From positions 1,302,001 through 1,366,000 of the forward strand of contig OY969798.1 in the NCBI GenBank assembly GCA_963703165.1: DNA of 64,000 nucleotides. The letters run 5' to 3'. Source of the stretch: JBQTKD01 sp963703165. GTDB lineage: Bacteria; Actinomycetota; Actinomycetes; Sporichthyales; Sporichthyaceae. The translations under genes and the position numbers were made by a program. The notes beneath the pieces are model-generated. The model did no database searches. It saw only the letters and a program-made list of their open reading frames with translations, and was not told the DNA's origin. Shown here piece by piece: positions 17,467 through 25,235 of this stretch; position 1 is the first letter of the stretch; every line of letters begins with the position of its first letter.

Positions 17467-17921
17467 GACATCTTCTTGGCGGCGCTCTTGATGGCCTTGC
17501 CGATCCGGAAGTACGTCCCGCAGCGGCAGACGTTCTTGATCGCCCGGATCTCGGCGTCCGTCGGCTTCTTCGTGCGCCTGAGCAGGGCGACGGCCGCCAT
17601 GATCTGGCCGGGCTGGCAGTACCCGCACTGCGGGACGTCCTGCTCCAGCCAGGCCTCCTGCACCGGGTGCAGCTTGTCGCCGTCGGCGAGGCCCTCGATG
17701 GTGGTGACCTCCCTGCCCTCGATGGCGGAGATCTTCACCGAGCAGGGATTCATGGCCTTGCCGTCGAGCAGGCTCGTGCAGGCCTTGCAGACGTTGATGC
17801 CGCAGCCGTACTTCGGGCCGGTCAGGCCGAGCTTGTCGCGCAGCGCCCACAGGACCGGGAGATCGTCCGGCGCCTCGACGCTGACCTTCTTGCCGTTCAG
17901 ACGAAAGCTGTGCGTGGGCAC
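17463..17921 (-). CDS. 2Fe-2S subunit of a molybdenum hydroxylase (IorA/CoxS type)
   Basis: A 152-residue small subunit with two [2Fe-2S] clusters. The plant-type cluster is bound by C40, C45, C48 and C60 (CGINVCKACTSLLDG ... NPC), and the C-terminal helical cluster by C99, C102, C132 and C134 (QCGYCQPGQIM ... CRCGTYFRI). It carries electrons from the Moco subunit encoded immediately upstream (4-base gap). It lacks a signal peptide of its own and probably travels with the Tat-tagged large subunit. The GTG start at 17921 has a GGAAGG site 8 bases upstream. Confidence 0.92.
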   Translation of the reverse strand: MPTHSFRLNGKKVSVEAPDDLPVLWALRDKLGLTGPKYGCGINVCKACTSLLDGKAMNPCSVKISAIEGREVTTIEGLADGDKLHPVQEAWLEQDVPQCGYCQPGQIMAAVALLRRTKKPTDAEIRAIKNVCRCGTYFRIGKAIKSAAKKMS

Positions 17922-17925
17922 GGGA

Positions 17926-20274
17926 TCACCTTCCGGGGAACGCGGGCGGCGGCAGCAGGCCGGGCGGGAACGGCTTGAAATCGACGGGGTGATTGATCGG
18001 GAAGCTGCGCGGCCGCTTGCCGGTCGCGCGGTAGTAGGCGTTCGCGATCGCGCCGGTGGGAGCGGCCATCCCGACCTCACCGGTGCCGCCGATCGGGTCG
18101 CCCTTGTCCGGCATGATCACGATGTGGACGTCCTTCGGGAAGTCGGCCGCCCGCGCGAAGTGGTACTGCGAGTAGCTGCCCTCCAGCGGTAGCCCGTCGA
18201 CGATGTGCAGGCCGGCCTTCAACGTCAGCGAGATCGCCTCGGCCAGGCAGCCCTCCATCTGCGCCTCGATGCCGAGCGGGTTGATCGGTTTACCGACGTC
18301 GACGACGATGACGGCCTTGGTGACCTTCGGCGCCCGCGGATTGCGGCAGTCCAGCTCGATCAGCGCGGCCGTCAGCGTGCGGCTCTCGGTGTGGTACCCG
18401 ATGCCCTGCGCGAAGCCTTTCGGCATCCGCCGGCCCCAGTCACCGAGGTCGGCGGCCTTCTTCAGCACCGCACGGGCGCGGTCGGTCTTCAACGTCTGCA
18501 TCCGGAACTCGACGGCGTCGACGCCGAGCTTCTCGGCGATCTCGTCGACGACGATCTCCTCGGACCCACGAGCGGTCTGACACGGCACGCTGCGGTAGCT
18601 GCTGGTGGCCATGCCCATCGAGATCTCGTACTGACGCTTGTCGTAGGCGCCGAAGTTGTAGGGCGAGGAGACCATCGTCGTGAACACGCCCTGCCCGAAG
18701 GTGTCATTCACGAAGGCCTGGCGTGCGCCCTCCGGCCATGCGGTCGCCTTCGCGGACATGATCTCGCCGAAGCCGTGGCGGTAGTCGGTCGAGACGCCCG
18801 CGACTCGCTGCTCGAAGGACACCACCGTGCCGCCGACCAACGTCGCCCGGAACCGATGCACGTTGGGCGGGCGCAACCGGCCGTGCCGGAAGTCGTCGGT
18901 GCGCGACCACATGAGCTTGATCGGCTTCCCGACCTGCTTCGAGATCAGCGCGGCTTCCAGCGCAGCGTCGAAGAAGACCCGACGCCCGAAGCCGCCGCCC
19001 GGCGGGACGACGTGCGCCGTGACCGAGTTCTCCGGAAGGCCGAGCTTCTCCTCGATGATCTGCTGTGCCGCGATCGGTGCCTGGAACCCGCTCCACAGAT
19101 CCGCACCGTCGGAGCGCACGTCGGCGATCGCGCACTCGGTCTCGAGGAACCCGTGGGCAGCGGCGACCCACTCGAAGTCGGACTCGATCGTCACCGCGTC
19201 GGCCGGCGGTGCCGCGAACGGCAGCAGCGAGGCCCGCAGCGTCTTGGCGATGGATTCGTTGCTCTCATTCGGCACGGGACCGGGTGTGAACTCGGCCTCC
19301 ACCTGGTTGACGGCGCGCCGGGCCTGCTCGAAGGTCTCGGCCACGATCGCGACGCCGGACGTGAGCTCGGCGGTCGCGATGACGCCGGACATCTTCTCGA
19401 TCGCGGCCTTGTTCTTGAACGCGATGAGCTCACCGTGGATCGTCGGCGCGCGACGAACCATCGTCGGCAGGGCGCCGGCCTCGTTGTGGTCCATCGTGAA
19501 CTTCTTCTTGCCCGTCACGATGTCGCGGGCGTCCACCCTGCGCATCGGCCTACCGATGAACCGACGGTCCGCTTCGTCCTTGACGACGACCTCGACGTCG
19601 CCCAGGCCGGGATCGGCGGCGGCGCGGGACAGTTCGCCGTAGGTCGCGGTGCGTCCGTCGGGCGCCTCGACGATCCCGTCGAGCGTCGTCAGCTCATCCG
19701 GCGAGACGCCCCACTGCCTCGCGGCGGCGGCGACCATCCGGGAGCGGGCGGTCGCGGACATCGCGCGGATCGGGTCGTAGAACGCTCGCAGGGTGCAGGA
19801 ACCGGCGGTCATCTGGTTGTACTTGAGCTCGGGGCGCGCGTCGGCGCAGGTGACCTTGACCTTCGACATCGGCAGGTCGAGTTCCTCGGCCATCACCATC
19901 GCGATCGACGTGGTGATGCCCTGACCCATCTCCAGCCGCGGCAGATCGATGCGGGCGATGCCGTCGGCGCCGATGTCCAACGTGACCAGATGCATCGTGG
20001 GCTGCGCCAGGAAGATGATGGCGTCGGCGATGTCGAACTGCTCCTCGATCGACCTACCCGACGGCGCCACGGCACTCGGCGTACTCGCCGTACTCTCGGC
20101 TCCCGCTTCCTCCGCCGCCTCCGCCGTCTCGGGCGAGACGAGATCGAGGCTGAAGCGAGTGGCCACTGCCAGCGTCGGGACGCCCAGCAGATAGGTGACG
20201 AACCGTCGCCGGCCGAGGGTGACCTCGGCAACCGAACCGGGACTGGCGGGGACGGGACTGTCTACGTCGGCCAT
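17926..20274 (-). CDS. molybdopterin large subunit, isoquinoline 1-oxidoreductase beta type (IorB-like)
   Basis: A 782-residue xanthine-oxidase-family Moco subunit of the IorB/aldehyde-oxidase type that hydroxylates N-heterocycles or oxidises aldehydes. A Tat-like signal is seen at residues 20-55 (LGRRRFVTYLLGVPTLAVA). The Moco motifs include VPPGGGFGRRVF and the C-terminal GGTGEVGMAAP with the catalytic Glu. The N-terminal part shows the IorB pattern RLEMGQGITTSIAMVMAEEL. The ATG at 20274 has GGAGAG 9-14 bases upstream. It heads an operon with the 2Fe-2S subunit and two amidohydrolases. No FAD subunit is present, consistent with IorAB-type enzymes that donate to cytochromes or another acceptor. 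The substrate is unknown. Confidence 0.9.
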   Translation of the reverse strand: MADVDSPVPASPGSVAEVTLGRRRFVTYLLGVPTLAVATRFSLDLVSPETAEAAEEAGAESTASTPSAVAPSGRSIEEQFDIADAIIFLAQPTMHLVTLDIGADGIARIDLPRLEMGQGITTSIAMVMAEELDLPMSKVKVTCADARPELKYNQMTAGSCTLRAFYDPIRAMSATARSRMVAAAARQWGVSPDELTTLDGIVEAPDGRTATYGELSRAAADPGLGDVEVVVKDEADRRFIGRPMRRVDARDIVTGKKKFTMDHNEAGALPTMVRRAPTIHGELIAFKNKAAIEKMSGVIATAELTSGVAIVAETFEQARRAVNQVEAEFTPGPVPNESNESIAKTLRASLLPFAAPPADAVTIESDFEWVAAAHGFLETECAIADVRSDGADLWSGFQAPIAAQQIIEEKLGLPENSVTAHVVPPGGGFGRRVFFDAALEAALISKQVGKPIKLMWSRTDDFRHGRLRPPNVHRFRATLVGGTVVSFEQRVAGVSTDYRHGFGEIMSAKATAWPEGARQAFVNDTFGQGVFTTMVSSPYNFGAYDKRQYEISMGMATSSYRSVPCQTARGSEEIVVDEIAEKLGVDAVEFRMQTLKTDRARAVLKKAADLGDWGRRMPKGFAQGIGYHTESRTLTAALIELDCRNPRAPKVTKAVIVVDVGKPINPLGIEAQMEGCLAEAISLTLKAGLHIVDGLPLEGSYSQYHFARAADFPKDVHIVIMPDKGDPIGGTGEVGMAAPTGAIANAYYRATGKRPRSFPINHPVDFKPFPPGLLPPPAFPGR

Positions 20275-20335
20275 ACGTCGTCTCTCCGAGCCTGTGCAGC
20301 GCATCACGAGTGGGCCCCACCCTGACCCACCACGA

Positions 20336-20363
20336 AAGCGGCGTCAAGCTTCTAACGACGCTT
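20336..20363. promoter_or_regulatory. 28-bp imperfect palindrome between iorB-like and LEH-like genes
   Basis: AAGCGGCGT (20336-20344) and ACGACGCTT (20355-20363) are reverse complements at 8 of 9 positions, around a spacer holding AAGCTT. It lies in the 142-base divergent gap and may be an operator acting on either promoter. No local regulator is encoded next to it. Confidence 0.4.
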
Positions 20364-20402
20364 CTGCGCAAACAGCCGCCAGATGGCTGTCGGGCCCGTC
20401 CA

Positions 20403-20415
20403 CTAGCGTCGCTAG
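20403..20415 (+). promoter_or_regulatory. CTAGCG-T-CGCTAG dyad and likely leaderless promoter
   Basis: The dyad directly abuts the GTG at 20417. TAGCGT at 20404-20409 fits a -10 box (TAnnnT) 7 bases before the start codon, and no Shine-Dalgarno is present, which suggests a leaderless mRNA. The half-sites are the same as in the dyad at 14037-14052. Confidence 0.45.
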
Positions 20416-20416
20416 C

Positions 20417-20836
20417 GTGACGACGCCGCCTGCCCAACTGGCCACGCAACGTCTCCTCACGGCAATCCACGCCCGCGACTCGGCTGCGGCCGGGGCGTGC
20501 TTCGCGCCGGAGGGCACCTGGGCGAATGTGCCCCACCCGGCAGTGCATGGGCCCGATGGGGTGCGCTCGATGCTCGCGCGGATCCTGGACCGGTCCTCCC
20601 ACGTGCAGTGGGACATCGTCTCCGCCGCCTACACGGACGACCGGGCCTGGCTGGAGCGCGTCGACCGGTTCTGGATCGACGGCACCGAGTACGCGGCTCC
20701 GTGCAACGGCGTCGTCGAGGTCGACCCGGACACAGGCCTCATCACGGCGTTCCGCGATTACGTCGACCTCGGGGTGTGGCGCGACCGATTGGGCGCAGTC
20801 CTCAGCGGTGGTGCTGCAGGGCCGTCCGCGTCTTGA
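20417..20836 (+). CDS. limonene-1,2-epoxide-hydrolase-like protein (SnoaL/NTF2 fold)
   Basis: A 139-residue cone-fold protein that matches limonene-1,2-epoxide hydrolase in pattern. The catalytic Arg-Asp-Asp triad is present as R81 and D83 (LERVDRF) and D114 (AFRDYVD), and the water-positioning Asn is N37 (TWANVPHP). The Tyr and Trp of the model enzyme are W35 and F112 here. It probably opens an epoxide, or acts as a related small hydrolase/isomerase. GTG 20417 seems leaderless; the longer frame upstream lacks similarity. It is divergent from the molybdenum hydroxylase operon and its 3' end overlaps the convergent Dabb gene by 35 bases. Confidence 0.75.
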   Translation: MTTPPAQLATQRLLTAIHARDSAAAGACFAPEGTWANVPHPAVHGPDGVRSMLARILDRSSHVQWDIVSAAYTDDRAWLERVDRFWIDGTEYAAPCNGVVEVDPDTGLITAFRDYVDLGVWRDRLGAVLSGGAAGPSAS

Positions 20837-21101
20837 TCGCCGGGCGGATGAGTTCCTTGATGATCCGCTGATGTTCCGCGTCCTGCTGGTAGGCCAGGTA
20901 GTTCTCCTGGCTCGGAAAGTCCGCTACCACCGCCCAGTCGGCGTTGCCCTCGGCCAGTCCGGCGTCGGTGCCGACGGTGATGGTGCCCAGTTCGACGAGA
21001 TCGACCGCCATCTTCCGCAGCGCGTCCAGAGCGGCGTCCCGCTGCTCCTGGGTGGCGTCCTCTGCCCAGGAGAACAGCACGACGTGCCGGAATCCGGTCA
21101 T
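20802..21101 (-). CDS. Dabb (stress-responsive A/B barrel) domain protein
   Basis: A 99-residue dimeric alpha-beta barrel protein (GFRHVVLFSWAEDATQEQR, VGTDAGLAEGNADWAVVADF, YLAYQQDAEHQRIIKELIRP). Dabb proteins are small dimers; some act as cyclases or hydrolases in natural-product and plant pathways. Its ATG overlaps the stop codon of the upstream P450 by 4 bases (ATGA), so it belongs to a tightly coupled P450-P450-Dabb operon. Its tail overlaps the convergent LEH-like gene. The function is unknown; an auxiliary or cyclase-like role on the P450 product is plausible (inference). Confidence 0.88.
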   Translation of the reverse strand: MTGFRHVVLFSWAEDATQEQRDAALDALRKMAVDLVELGTITVGTDAGLAEGNADWAVVADFPSQENYLAYQQDAEHQRIIKELIRPAIKTRTALQHHR

Positions 21102-22318
21102 GAATTGCCTCCGAGCAGCACCGGGTAGCTCCCCCAGTAGGGCCGCAACGTGTTCTTGTCCCGCTGCGGCGGGTGGGCCGGGTCGCGCCGGACACCGGCG
21201 GAAAGGACGCTCTGCACGACCCCAGTCAACAGGCCGAACAGATGGCCCTCGACGTCGCCCTCCCCGCGTGGGACGACGCCCGCCGCGAGGTCCTGACCGA
21301 TGCAGACGTGCATGCCCGAGCCGAAGCTCAGCCCGAACGGCGCGACGCCCGCGGGGAGCTCACGGCGCGGGTTGAACTCCGCGGCGTCCGCGCCGAAGAC
21401 GTTGGGGTCGCGGTTGATCTGCTGCAGGTCCAGCACGACTGTGGTGCCCTCGGGAACGATGCCTGACGACAGGCGGATCGGTGCAAGCGCGCGGCGCCGC
21501 CCGATGGGACTCGACGGGTTGAGCCGCACGGTCTCGTGGATGCAGCGCTGCACGAACAGAGCGTCGGTGCGCAGGTGCTCGGCCTCGCCGGGATTGACCT
21601 CGAGCCAGGTGAGGATGTGGTCGATGGAGCGCACGAACGCGGTCGCCGTCGTGTGCGCCCCGGCGAGCAGGAAGAAGGCGATCTCGCGGCGCAGGGCATC
21701 GCGGGTGAGGTCGAGTTCCTCGGTGTGCTGGAGCAGGGTCGTCAGCACATCCTGGGGAACCTGGACGTCCTCGCCCGCGGCGGCACGCTGCATCAGGTCC
21801 TCCCGATGTGCGATGGAGGGCGCCAGGAATTCCTCATCCCACTCGAGCAACCCGGCGAAGATGCAGCGCCGCTGCTCGTCCTTGTCGCCGGTCGAGTGCG
21901 CCAGGGTCGCGCCCTCGATGAACAGCATCATGTAGCTGTAGAGCTTGTGGGTCTCCTCGGCGGTGCCGAGCGGACGGTCCACCCCGGCGGTCAGCGCCGC
22001 GAGGTTCAGCAGCAGCTCATGGCCGAGGTGAACGAGGTCGACGTGGCCCGCCTCGCGATGGGGCACCATCGTGCGGGCGATGACGTCCGGGAACAAGTCG
22101 CGCTCGTAGCGTTCGAAGACCTCGCGGCGGAACATGACGTTCTCCGCCCGGCGCCTCGCCCGGTGCTCCGAGCCGTGGAGATTCACCAGGACGTCGCCCA
22201 TGATCACCTCGCCCTCGTCGTAGAGGGACTGGCGCAGATCCTTGGCCCGGTAGACCTCTTTCGCCTCGGTGAAGGTGGAGATGACGACGGGTTCAGTCGC
22301 GGGAACGGTGGCGGTCAC
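21098..22318 (-). CDS. cytochrome P450 (second of a tandem pair)
   Basis: A 406-residue soluble bacterial P450. The ExxR motif is E262-R265 (ETVRLNP), and the heme loop FGSGMHVCIG has C339 as thiolate ligand. The I-helix oxygen-activation motif is AGAHTT (219-224): His222 stands where most P450s have Asp or Glu. Its paralogue upstream has AGSHST at the same numbering. Shared N-terminal blocks (LHGxxHxxRRRxENxxFRR) show that the two arose by duplication. It overlaps both neighbours by 4 bases. It needs a ferredoxin; the [3Fe-4S] protein at 14.1 kb is a candidate. The substrate is unknown. Confidence 0.92.
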   Translation of the reverse strand: MTATVPATEPVVISTFTEAKEVYRAKDLRQSLYDEGEVIMGDVLVNLHGSEHRARRRAENVMFRREVFERYERDLFPDVIARTMVPHREAGHVDLVHLGHELLLNLAALTAGVDRPLGTAEETHKLYSYMMLFIEGATLAHSTGDKDEQRRCIFAGLLEWDEEFLAPSIAHREDLMQRAAAGEDVQVPQDVLTTLLQHTEELDLTRDALRREIAFFLLAGAHTTATAFVRSIDHILTWLEVNPGEAEHLRTDALFVQRCIHETVRLNPSSPIGRRRALAPIRLSSGIVPEGTTVVLDLQQINRDPNVFGADAAEFNPRRELPAGVAPFGLSFGSGMHVCIGQDLAAGVVPRGEGDVEGHLFGLLTGVVQSVLSAGVRRDPAHPPQRDKNTLRPYWGSYPVLLGGNS

Positions 22319-23529
22319 TTGCCGGCCTCCTTGAACAGAACTGGATAGCGGGCGAAGTTGTTGCGACTCGAGCTCGTGTCGATCGTCGGGGCGTCGTGCG
22401 GATCGGGGCGCGCGCCGTTGCGCAGCAGTTCATGAATCATGAGCGTCACTGTTCCGAACACGGGCTCGTGATCGTCCGCGCTGGGCTCGACGCCGCCGTC
22501 GAGTTCCATGCCGATGCAGGCGTGCATCCCGCCACCGAAGGAGTGACCCCACGGCGGGACGCCGTCGGGCAGGACGCGGTCCGGGTCGAAGCTATCGGCG
22601 CCCGGGCCCCAGACGTCCGGGTCGCAGTTCGCCGCTTTGAGGTTCAGCTCGACCAGCGAGCCTTCGGGCAGGTTCGCGCCGCTGCGGAGCGAGACGTCCG
22701 CGAGGGCACGGCGCCAGGCCACCGGTGAGGCCGGATTGAGCCGGAGTGTCTCGAGGACGCAACGCTGCAGGAAGCGCCGATCGTCAAGCCGGGCTGCGAA
22801 TGCGGGGTTGTCCCGGAGCTGGAAGATCTGGTGCGCGGCATGGGTGAACAGGTTCGCGGTGCTGTGCGATCCGGCCTGCAAGTAGAACGCGACCTCGCGG
22901 CGGATCTCGTCGTCACTGATGCCGAGCTCGTCGCGGTTGCGCAGGACGGCGGTGAGGACGTCCTTGGGCAGCGCGTCCTCCTCGACGGCGCCGACGGCGA
23001 GCTGCGCGAGCAGGTCCTCCCGCTTGGCCCGCGCCGTGCCGAGGAAGTGCTCCTCGAACATGGCCATGGCGGCGCGCACCTCGGCGGCGAGTTCCTGCGG
23101 GTCGCGGGTCGAGTGCACCGCGGTGGCGCCGGCACTGAAGACCTTCGCGAGGCCCTCGAGCAGATCCGCGTCGGCCTCGTTCTCCGGCGGATCGATGCCC
23201 GCGACGAGCGCGGTGAGGTACATGATCGTGCGCCGCCCGAGCTGGGCCAGATCGGCCTTCCCCTCGCGGAGCGCCGGGGCGTAGCTGGTCTCGATGGTCC
23301 CGGGGACGAGGGTCAGCTCCCAATACCGGAACGTCCCGCGCCGGAAGAGCCGGTTCTCCACGCGACGGCGGCGCTTGTGGGCGTCGCCGTGCAGGGTGAT
23401 GAGCGAACCGGCCATGACGTCGCCGCCCGCGTCGTAGAGGGCCTGCTCGAGATCGCGCTGCCGCAGTGCCTCGCGGACGTCCGCGTAGCTGCTCAACACG
23501 ATCGGGCGCTGCACTGCAGCCACGCTCAC
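22315..23529 (-). CDS. cytochrome P450 (first of a tandem pair)
   Basis: A 404-residue soluble P450, paralogous to the next gene. ExxR is E260-R263 (ETLRLNP), the heme loop is FGGGMHACIG with C338, and the I-helix motif is AGSHST (219-224), with His222 replacing the usual acid and Ser223 the first Thr. The GTG start at 23529 has GAGGAGG about 8 bases upstream. It heads the P450-P450-Dabb operon and is divergent from the ThuA-like/SDR pair. TAGTTAC direct repeats lie in the promoter space. Confidence 0.92.
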   Translation of the reverse strand: MSVAAVQRPIVLSSYADVREALRQRDLEQALYDAGGDVMAGSLITLHGDAHKRRRRVENRLFRRGTFRYWELTLVPGTIETSYAPALREGKADLAQLGRRTIMYLTALVAGIDPPENEADADLLEGLAKVFSAGATAVHSTRDPQELAAEVRAAMAMFEEHFLGTARAKREDLLAQLAVGAVEEDALPKDVLTAVLRNRDELGISDDEIRREVAFYLQAGSHSTANLFTHAAHQIFQLRDNPAFAARLDDRRFLQRCVLETLRLNPASPVAWRRALADVSLRSGANLPEGSLVELNLKAANCDPDVWGPGADSFDPDRVLPDGVPPWGHSFGGGMHACIGMELDGGVEPSADDHEPVFGTVTLMIHELLRNGARPDPHDAPTIDTSSSRNNFARYPVLFKEAGK

Positions 23530-23550
23530 CGGCCGCCTCCTCGGGACTAG

Positions 23551-23569
23551 TAGTTACGACATTAGTTAC
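23551..23569. promoter_or_regulatory. direct repeat TAGTTAC x2 (12-base period) in the divergent promoter
   Basis: TAGTTAC occurs at 23551-23557 and 23563-23569 in the 85-base gap between the P450 operon (start 23529) and the ThuA-like gene (start 23615). This AT-rich patch in GC-rich DNA is likely to carry one or both promoters, and the repeat spacing near one helical turn is suggestive of a binding site. No regulator gene is adjacent. Confidence 0.4.
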
Positions 23570-23614
23570 TATCGGCCTCGGGCCTCAAGGCCCCGGGCCG
23601 CGGAGGACCCTCAG

Positions 23615-24310
23615 ATGCGCGCAGTCGTGCTGTCCGGAGGACTCACGCACGACTTCCCCGCGACCACCGCCTGCCTGCGCGAGCTGCTCGAAGCCGCCGA
23701 GCTCGACGTCGAGGTGCACACCGACGTCGACGAGGCCTTCGGTGCGCTGACCGGAGCGGACCTGCTGGTCGTCAACGCGCTGCGCTGGACCATGACCGGC
23801 CCGGGCGTCCCCGACCGGTACCGCGACCTCGCGCCGGAGTGGGCAGCGAGTCCGTCGCCCGCCGCGCGCGAGGCCCTCTCCACGCATCTGGCTCGCGGCG
23901 GCGGGGTCCTCGGGATGCACACGGCCTCGATCTGCTTCGACGACTGGCCGGAGTGGGGCGAGGTGCTCGGAGGAGCGTGGGTGTGGGGTCGCTCGGGCCA
24001 CCCGCCGCTGGGGCCGGCGATCCAGGTCCGCGCCGGTGCCGCGGATCCCCTCGTATGCGACGTCGATCCGTTCGAGGTCGTCGACGAGGTCTACGGCGAC
24101 CTCGATCTGCAGCCCGATGTCACGGGCCTGCTGCACGCCGCGCATCCGGACTCCCCCGCTGACAAGCACCCGGTGCTGTGGTCGCGCGAGCACGGCCGGG
24201 GACGCGTCGTCTACGACGCGCTGGGGCACCACCCGCCGTCCTACGACGTGCCCGCGCACCGCGCGATCCTGCAGCGCGCCATCCATTGGCTGATTGATCG
24301 TCAGAACTGA
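23615..24310 (+). CDS. ThuA-like protein
   Basis: A 231-residue protein of the ThuA/trehalose-utilisation family with a class-I glutamine-amidotransferase-like fold (AVVLSGGLTHDFPATTACLRELL, GADLLVVNALRW, HLARGGGVLGMHTASICFDDW). It keeps the family histidines (GMHTAS, HPPLGP) and ends with GRGRVVYDALGHHPPSYDV. ThuA-like proteins usually act on sugars or related small molecules, but their chemistry is poorly known. It overlaps nothing and is followed after 15 bases by an SDR. The pair is divergent from the P450 operon and may act in the same pathway (inference). Confidence 0.82.
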   Translation: MRAVVLSGGLTHDFPATTACLRELLEAAELDVEVHTDVDEAFGALTGADLLVVNALRWTMTGPGVPDRYRDLAPEWAASPSPAAREALSTHLARGGGVLGMHTASICFDDWPEWGEVLGGAWVWGRSGHPPLGPAIQVRAGAADPLVCDVDPFEVVDEVYGDLDLQPDVTGLLHAAHPDSPADKHPVLWSREHGRGRVVYDALGHHPPSYDVPAHRAILQRAIHWLIDRQN

Positions 24311-24325
24311 TTGCGGAGGACGACC

Positions 24326-25090
24326 ATGGGACGACCGATCGAGGGCATGTCGGTGCTGGTGACCGGCGGCGGGTCGGGCATCGGCGAGGCTGTCGTGCAT
24401 CGGCTGGCCAAGGCCGGTGCCCGGGTGACCGTCGGCGGCCGGCGGGTCGACCGCGTCGAGGAGGTCGCGGCGAAGGCCGGCCCGAACGTGCGTGCATGCC
24501 CCGGCGACGTCACCGTCGCTGCGGACCGTCAGTCGATGGTCGACGCCGCGGTGGAGCACGGCGGCGGCCTCGAATTCCTGGTGCACGCCGCGGCCAACAT
24601 GTACCGCGGGCCACTGGAAACCCTGACCGAGCAGGCATTGCACGACATCTTCGCCTCGAACACGATCGCCCCGATGCTGCTGACCGGCCTAGCCCTCCCG
24701 CACCTGCGCGAGCGCCAGGGCGCGGTCGTGTTCTTCGGGTCCGTCCACACACAGCGAGCCTTCCCGGGCGCTTCGCCGTACGCCGCGACCAAGGGCGCCC
24801 TGGAGACGCTCACCGGCGTACTCGCCGCGGAACTGGGCACGCAGGGCGTTCGTGTCGGCTGCGTCCGACCGGGCGGAGTGCTCACCGAGATCAACCAACG
24901 CGCGGGCCTCATGGACGACGCCACCGCCGCGGCCCGGATGGCCTCGCTCGGCCCGGCGCACGCCCTCGGCCGCCCCGGCACCTCGGACGAGGTCGCCGAA
25001 GCGGTCGAGTACCTCGCCACCGCCGAGTGGTACACCGGCGCGGTCCTCACCATCGACGGCGGCCTGGGCCTCGGCGTCACGAACGCCTGA
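24326..25090 (+). CDS. short-chain dehydrogenase/reductase
   Basis: A 254-residue classical SDR: TGGGSGIG cofactor motif, HAAAN in place of NNAG, serine in FFGSVHTQRAF, catalytic YAATK, and the C-terminal WYTGAVLTIDGGLGLG. ATG 24326 is preceded by GGAGGACGACC; the frame open upstream to 24311 adds only five residues. It is co-transcribed with the ThuA-like gene. A terminator hairpin follows directly, before the convergent AidB-like gene. Confidence 0.9.
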   Translation: MGRPIEGMSVLVTGGGSGIGEAVVHRLAKAGARVTVGGRRVDRVEEVAAKAGPNVRACPGDVTVAADRQSMVDAAVEHGGGLEFLVHAAANMYRGPLETLTEQALHDIFASNTIAPMLLTGLALPHLRERQGAVVFFGSVHTQRAFPGASPYAATKGALETLTGVLAAELGTQGVRVGCVRPGGVLTEINQRAGLMDDATAAARMASLGPAHALGRPGTSDEVAEAVEYLATAEWYTGAVLTIDGGLGLGVTNA

Positions 25091-25100
25091 TCCGGTGTCT

Positions 25101-25126
25101 GAACCGCGCTCCGCAGCGCTGGGTTC
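25101..25126. terminator. hairpin after the ThuA/SDR unit
   Basis: GAACC-GCGCT (25101-25110) pairs with AGCGC (25115-25119) and, across a TG bulge, GGTTC (25122-25126), around a CCGC loop. It begins 10 bases after the SDR stop codon. No T-run follows. Confidence 0.6.
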
Positions 25127-25127
25127 G

Positions 25128-25211
25128 GCGCTTCACTCGTCAGGGTGCTGCTTGGCTCGCTCAGGGCGGTCGCCGGCAGCGAGTGAACCGGTACGCCGGC
25201 GAGTGAAGCGC
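25128..25211. repeat. inverted repeat between convergent genes
   Basis: GCGCTTCACTCG (25128-25139) is the exact reverse complement of CGAGTGAAGCGC (25200-25211). A shorter alternative partner, CGAGTGAA, lies at 25180-25187. With the hairpin just upstream it fills the 145-base gap between the convergent SDR and AidB-like genes and may act as a two-way terminator. CCGGCGAGTG at 25196-25205 recurs in the 58.2-kb terminator. Confidence 0.55.
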
Positions 25212-25235
25212 GCCCCTGGTGGGCGGGGTGGCGGC

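Noticed and set aside
18205..20325. Plus-strand open frame of 706 codons opposite the IorB-like gene
   Set aside because: Antisense artefact of third-position GC; the minus-strand gene has clear catalytic motifs and a Tat signal.
25128..25211. CRISPR-like or transposon-end repeat
   Set aside because: There is only one inverted pair with a short third copy, no regular spacing and no transposase; a terminator or local palindrome explains it better.
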